The position numbers were made by a program, and so were the translations under genes. A stretch of DNA of 64,000 bases from Spirometra erinaceieuropaei (lineage: Eukaryota; Platyhelminthes; Cestoda; Diphyllobothriidea; Diphyllobothriidae): contig CACRXP010000621.1 in the NCBI GenBank assembly GCA_902702965.1, forward strand, positions 1 through 64,000, read 5' to 3'. The number at the start of each line of letters is the position of its first letter. Positions within the stretch are counted from its first letter, which is position 1. Shown piece after piece: positions 59,846-64,000 of the stretch. The notes under the pieces were generated by a model. That model was not told the origin of the DNA. It saw only the letters and a list, made by a program, of their open reading frames with translations, and did not search any database.

Positions 59846-62800
59846 TGGAAGCGCTATATTAGGTTTAAGAAATCTTTTCCCATTCCGCATAAGTTTAAAC
59901 GCGAACACTGTTACACTTCTCTTTAGGGGTTGCAAAGTAAAAGTTGTGAAATTCCCGCGTACAGACAGAAATATTCTTGTCGACATCACCATGAGGAAAC
60001 TATATGAATTTAGTTTAATTTATCAGTGCATTTAAGCCACACTGTAGGTCTTGCGAGCAACATTAGCGAATGCAGTAACTAGGGTTTTTTGGAACAGCCA
60101 TTTGAAGTTCTGAAAAATCGTATAAACAGAAAGATTTTTTTAGAACCGTCCAATCAACTTCCTTTCATTTATAACCTATCAAGAAAACGTAATTGCCTAC
60201 TAAACTAGTAAAGAATGAATTTCTCTAAGCGTGTTTTTTAAAGTTCATTTAAATAGACGAGGGCCTCAAAAATCAGCAAATATGATTTGTCTTTATTAAG
60301 TAATCGTCTTGGAGAGTCTAATTTTACAACCAGCCTTAATGTTATCCAATCAAAACCCGGCATTATAGGGTAATTGAAGTGCTGTAGGATTTATTTGTTT
60401 GGTGATTAATATGAGAACCCTATTTGATTAACGTCTTGTTTTGGATAAGTACATTCGAATTACAGCGAAAATATATGAGATGGCTGATCTACCGTACCTC
60501 TTATGCGCCTGCATGCAGCGAAGTTCAATAGCATTGTGCTTCTTCGTGGTCACCCTACCCCGACTGTTCATTCGCAATAGTGCGACCGGTTGCCAGTGTG
60601 TACTTACCCCTACCATGCCATCGGTAACTACAAAATATAGTGGCCTTTTTCCACCGCGTGGATAATACTCTGGACAAATAGTAGGTCACATTTAGGTTAG
60701 GCGGATCTTTTAGAAGCGCGTGCCCATAGGAAGTGCCAAAAGTATGGGTTGTAATGAAGAGTAGAGGTTACGGTTCATGCGGCGCCAGCCACCTCAGATT
60801 GTTTAGACAGATAGATAAGAAAGAGAGAAAACGGGGGATTCAGTGGTGCCTTGCTGAAACTATAAAATAATGCATGCACGAGTCAACGGGGCTGCGACTA
60901 ACATATGTACATTGAGTGATCGATTTCATAAATATTGCATGCAATGCTTATTTAATTAAGGAAAAGTACCTCAATTTGGTTGCTATACTGGTCATATTGC
61001 TACATAATCCTTTACTGCATCAGACTCGGTAAGATGTCGGCTTGTAAATGCATTGCGTTCAATCTCCTGTAGAAATTGATCTCTGAAAAAAATTGACGGT
61101 TTAATTAGAATATATGTCCCCTTAATTTTTGACAATCCTGCAAATTTAATTATATTATATGGAAACCATAAACGAGTACATGCACTAACTCAGATTATGG
61201 ATAAATAATCACGTACTTTTTAATTTCGATTCTCAGAAAGGGGGTATAAATATATTTTGAAAAAAGTACTTTAAGATTTTTAAGACCAAGCAATGTCCAT
61301 TCAACAGTATTTTACCTGTCCGTTTACTGTGGTTTCTTATGAAGTTAAGATCAAATTTTTCAACCATTGCAACATTTTTTAAGGTTTCTGTATAGTGCTT
61401 TTTAATATACATCAAAGAAAAAGTGATATTCTTTACGCGGAACGCATGCATATTGTAAGCTGAAAAAACTTAGCGTCAATGTAATTAACGCTCAGGTTTT
61501 TAACTATTCATCATGTTTTTTTAAAAAATCTACCTATTCCCATTTTGTGAGAACAGAATATAAAAAGCCTTAGTTTCTTTCAAAAAAACATGATGTATAC
61601 CCGAGTTTACAGGACCATCCAAAATAAATGGGAAATCGTTTCAAACTTCAGTCTCATTTCTTAACGAATGGGATTTCTACAGAAGATTAAACTTCAGCGT
61701 ACTCAAAAGCTGCAATCTTACCGCGTTCGAAATAATATAGGCTTCAGTATCAAGAAAATCGGTATGACAACCGCGTCCAAGTAATCCTCTTTATTGAAAA
61801 CGCATTTTTGAATTTCAGTCAGGATTTGTGAAATCCGTCACTCGCAGGCCCGTGAGACAAACTGTTAACGTCGTTCGAATCAACGATTATATTTCTATAA
61901 GGATAAGATGCAATCATTGATTGCTTTTTCGTGGTTACAAGGTGCCCGAAAAAAGCCACACATCAAGGGAGAACATTGTCTTGATTTTATTTTTAACGCA
62001 TTTTACCCCACGTATTTTATGCTGCAGAAGATAAACCTAAGCGAAACTGCTAACGCAGACTGGCGAAAGGAACTTGGTCAACATAAACTATATTGTCTAA
62101 GACACAAGGTAATTTAGGAAAAATCACACCAGGCAAACATCCAATGGAAGATAATTATTGGGACTGCATTTAAGGCCCTTCAGGTCTAAGACGTTAGAGT
62201 CTAGTTCTCTCTGCTGTTTAGAGGGAGTTAGGTGAAGATGAATGATGTCTGGTGACTTGATGTCCGAGTTTTGTCGCTGTGGGACGACGGATAGGGAATA
62301 AACACGAATGCTATCTTCGTCTACACCCAGAGTAGCCTAAGTGCCCGTGCAAACGCTTTATGTGAGCTCAAAGCTAGGTTGCGTAACCATATGGTCATTG
62401 CCTGTGCTGTCGCAGGTATTCATTGATGCAGGAACTTAAAGTGTATCACAGTCACTTTAAAGGTGACTGGAAAGGCTTGGTTGACGTCGACTCCGCGGCC
62501 GCTGACGACCACGTGAATCACGCGTGCGCCAGAGATAGACTTCTCCCCATCTTGTTAAGGATTGATAGAATGGTACTCTTAAATTAATTGCAGACTCTAA
62601 GCCGATAGACAAGAATCAAACAAGCACCATATCCCATTACAGTAAAGTGTGGAAGGACTTATAAACGTTTAATCTTGTTTGATGTCGACTGTCCCATGGA
62701 TAATATACGGCTAAGCATGACCTCGCGCACAGTTTGCGTTCAACGAGCACATGGGCGCAATCGATTAAGTAAGCAAGACCCCGCACACCAGTTTACTTCC

Positions 62801-63109
62801 AGATGGTGTTTGTGAGTGCCCTTTGCGCCATCGGTTCCATATGTCCATCTGTCTGTCCCAAGGGTTAACATATTAATGGTGGTATTTATACGAACCATAT
62901 CAATCATTACCCGAAGATGCAGCCGATTCTAGAAACTCAATGCATATTTTCATTACCGCCATACACTGGGTCAATTATTGGTGCCAATATATAAGTGGAC
63001 ACTTGCATATAAATACGAACGACATTTCCTAGAATTTTTAACCTTCCCTCAGTACCTTTGCGCGTTCTACCGAAAACGAGAATGAACTGCTTTAGCTGAG
63101 GCTTTATTC
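59846..63109. other. no recognised gene; repeat shared with 44 kb
   Basis: Mostly AT-rich. 61,288-61,860 has diverged similarity to 44,150-44,760. A GC-richer part at about 62,180-62,880 contains no readable domain and may be old transposon sequence. ORFs 60441-60665 and 61908-62117 show no domain. Confidence 0.35.
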
Positions 63110-63660
63110 GCCTGACGTTTCGGATTCACACTCTAACCAATTAACCCAACACAGTAACAGATACGGGGGCTTCGTGCACAGAACGTTCACAAATTTAAAG
63201 GATGCAGTCCCTATACTTCTGCATACGCAAAATAATTAACGGCTCTCAATGTATCGGGTTTTTTGACTAAGTCTTACTACCATACAGGGTGTGAGGATAT
63301 CACTAGACGTGTTGAGTGACTGGCTTCCCGTTAAACCTGACTAATCAAGATGGGGCTCGCGTGATTTTCGATCGCAGGTATTTTGGTCCCACCAATCTTG
63401 AATGTATGGTTGAGTCCATTAAATGGTCTCCGACGTGACAGTTGGCGTCGTTTCTCCGTGTTGTGTGTGTGACTGTTGCGTGTTCGGTGATTGCCGTCCA
63501 GAGCAGTTTTTAAGTTCCTTCGACGTACTTGCTATGCCCGCAAATTCACCAGATCAGGTAAACGATTCGAGATGTTTCCGGCCACGGTTGAAGGTCGTTG
63601 AATCTCATCATCTGACAAACAACGGTTGCCTTTAGGTTTCTCAAGGAGTGCATAGTGCAG
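63110..63660 (-). pseudogene. PLE GIY-YIG endonuclease relic (family 1)
   Basis: Minus strand, high to low: a readable stretch ETSRIVYLIW, a stop, then ICGHSKYVEGT corresponding to SCGQSNYVGET of the 5.8-kb copy, then ITEHATVTHTTRRNDANC. Stops and frameshifts are frequent. The end carries GAAACGTC (63,121-63,114) and AATAAA (63,108-63,103), as in the 5.2-kb copy. The first part of the hammerhead is no longer recognisable. Confidence 0.6.
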
Positions 63661-64000
63661 GTTGCTAAACAGTTCTCATGTTAGCATCTGACAAAGGTAA
63701 TGCGATTATATGAATTAACGAATCTCATGCCGCCAAACTTGTTTTTGCGTCCAAATAAGATAGGCTGGGACTGTGTGAGATACCTTTGACAGAGACTCAC
63801 GTTGCAGCCATGTTTGAACTCACTTCTACCTGGACAAGTAGATAGACATTGAATAAATTTAGAAGCGCAATAACGCATCTCACGGACAAACAGACGGCAA
63901 TTTTCCTAAAATTACAGCAAACATAGACAACAGCGAAAAACTACTGTTCGTCTTAACTACTCAAAAACCACTGTAACTACCATCTTGCTTCTTAATCCGT
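63661..64000. other. no recognised feature
   Basis: AT-rich end of the window. A 65-residue minus ORF at 63878-63681 has no domain signature. Confidence 0.4.

Noticed and set aside
1..64000. CRISPR arrays, bacterial operons, rRNA genes, integrated viruses
   Set aside because: No regularly spaced short direct repeats, no prokaryotic gene layout, no rRNA-like sequence and no viral genes recognised.

Overview
The window looks like intergenic and gene-poor DNA from a parasitic flatworm, most likely a tapeworm (diphyllobothriidean-like). This rests on its AT-rich base composition with scattered GC-richer transposon islands, introns with GT/AG borders, and its repeat types: Penelope-like elements (PLEs), a CR1-type LINE, a decayed Gypsy-type gag, and tRNA-derived SINEs carrying hammerhead ribozyme (HHR) motifs like those known from schistosome SINE/satellite families. 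No database search was possible, so the taxon is an inference. There is no bacterial gene organisation: no operons, ribosome-binding sites or CRISPR.

Layout. 1-5.1 kb: no recognisable gene. 5.1-5.9 kb: PLE remnant on the minus strand with an almost complete HHR beside its polyadenylation signal. 5.9-16.6 kb: mostly featureless, with a possible solo LTR (8.65-8.96 kb), one candidate exon (12.3 kb) and an inverted pair of tRNA-derived SINEs (12.75-13.24 kb). 16,619-17,435: an assembly gap, followed directly by a PLE terminus. 18.0-21.16 kb: a 5'-truncated, mutated CR1-like LINE on the minus strand. 21.16-32.77 kb (block A) and 34.56-41.31 kb (block B): a direct segmental duplication. Each block carries one copy of a two-exon gene that encodes an unrecognised cysteine-containing protein; these two genes are the only convincing host genes. 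Block A additionally contains a 2.4-kb PLE insertion, and block B contains a shorter PLE fragment in place of about 2.8 kb of A. Between and beside the blocks lie SINE clusters. 41.8-44.04 kb: another PLE relic and a Gypsy gag pseudogene. 44-49.5 kb and 51-56.3 kb: no clear genes. 49.5-59.85 kb: a dense nest of HHR-SINEs, two short PLEs with inverted terminal repeats, and a set of foldback repeats, many bordered by (TA)n tracts. 63.1-63.66 kb: a last PLE remnant.

The most interesting system is the recurrent hammerhead ribozyme. A tRNA-derived retroposon (about 155-bp monomer, sometimes in head-to-tail units of exactly 312 bp) carries a conserved HHR core with a palindromic stem III. At least four unrelated PLE termini in the same window carry the same arrangement: CUGANGA, an extra pyrimidine, stem II, GAAA, palindromic stem III. 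In several of them AATAAA follows 4-8 nt after the predicted cleavage site. A second interesting element is the duplicated gene: both exons keep identical lengths and splice phases in the two copies while intron lengths and flanks have drifted.
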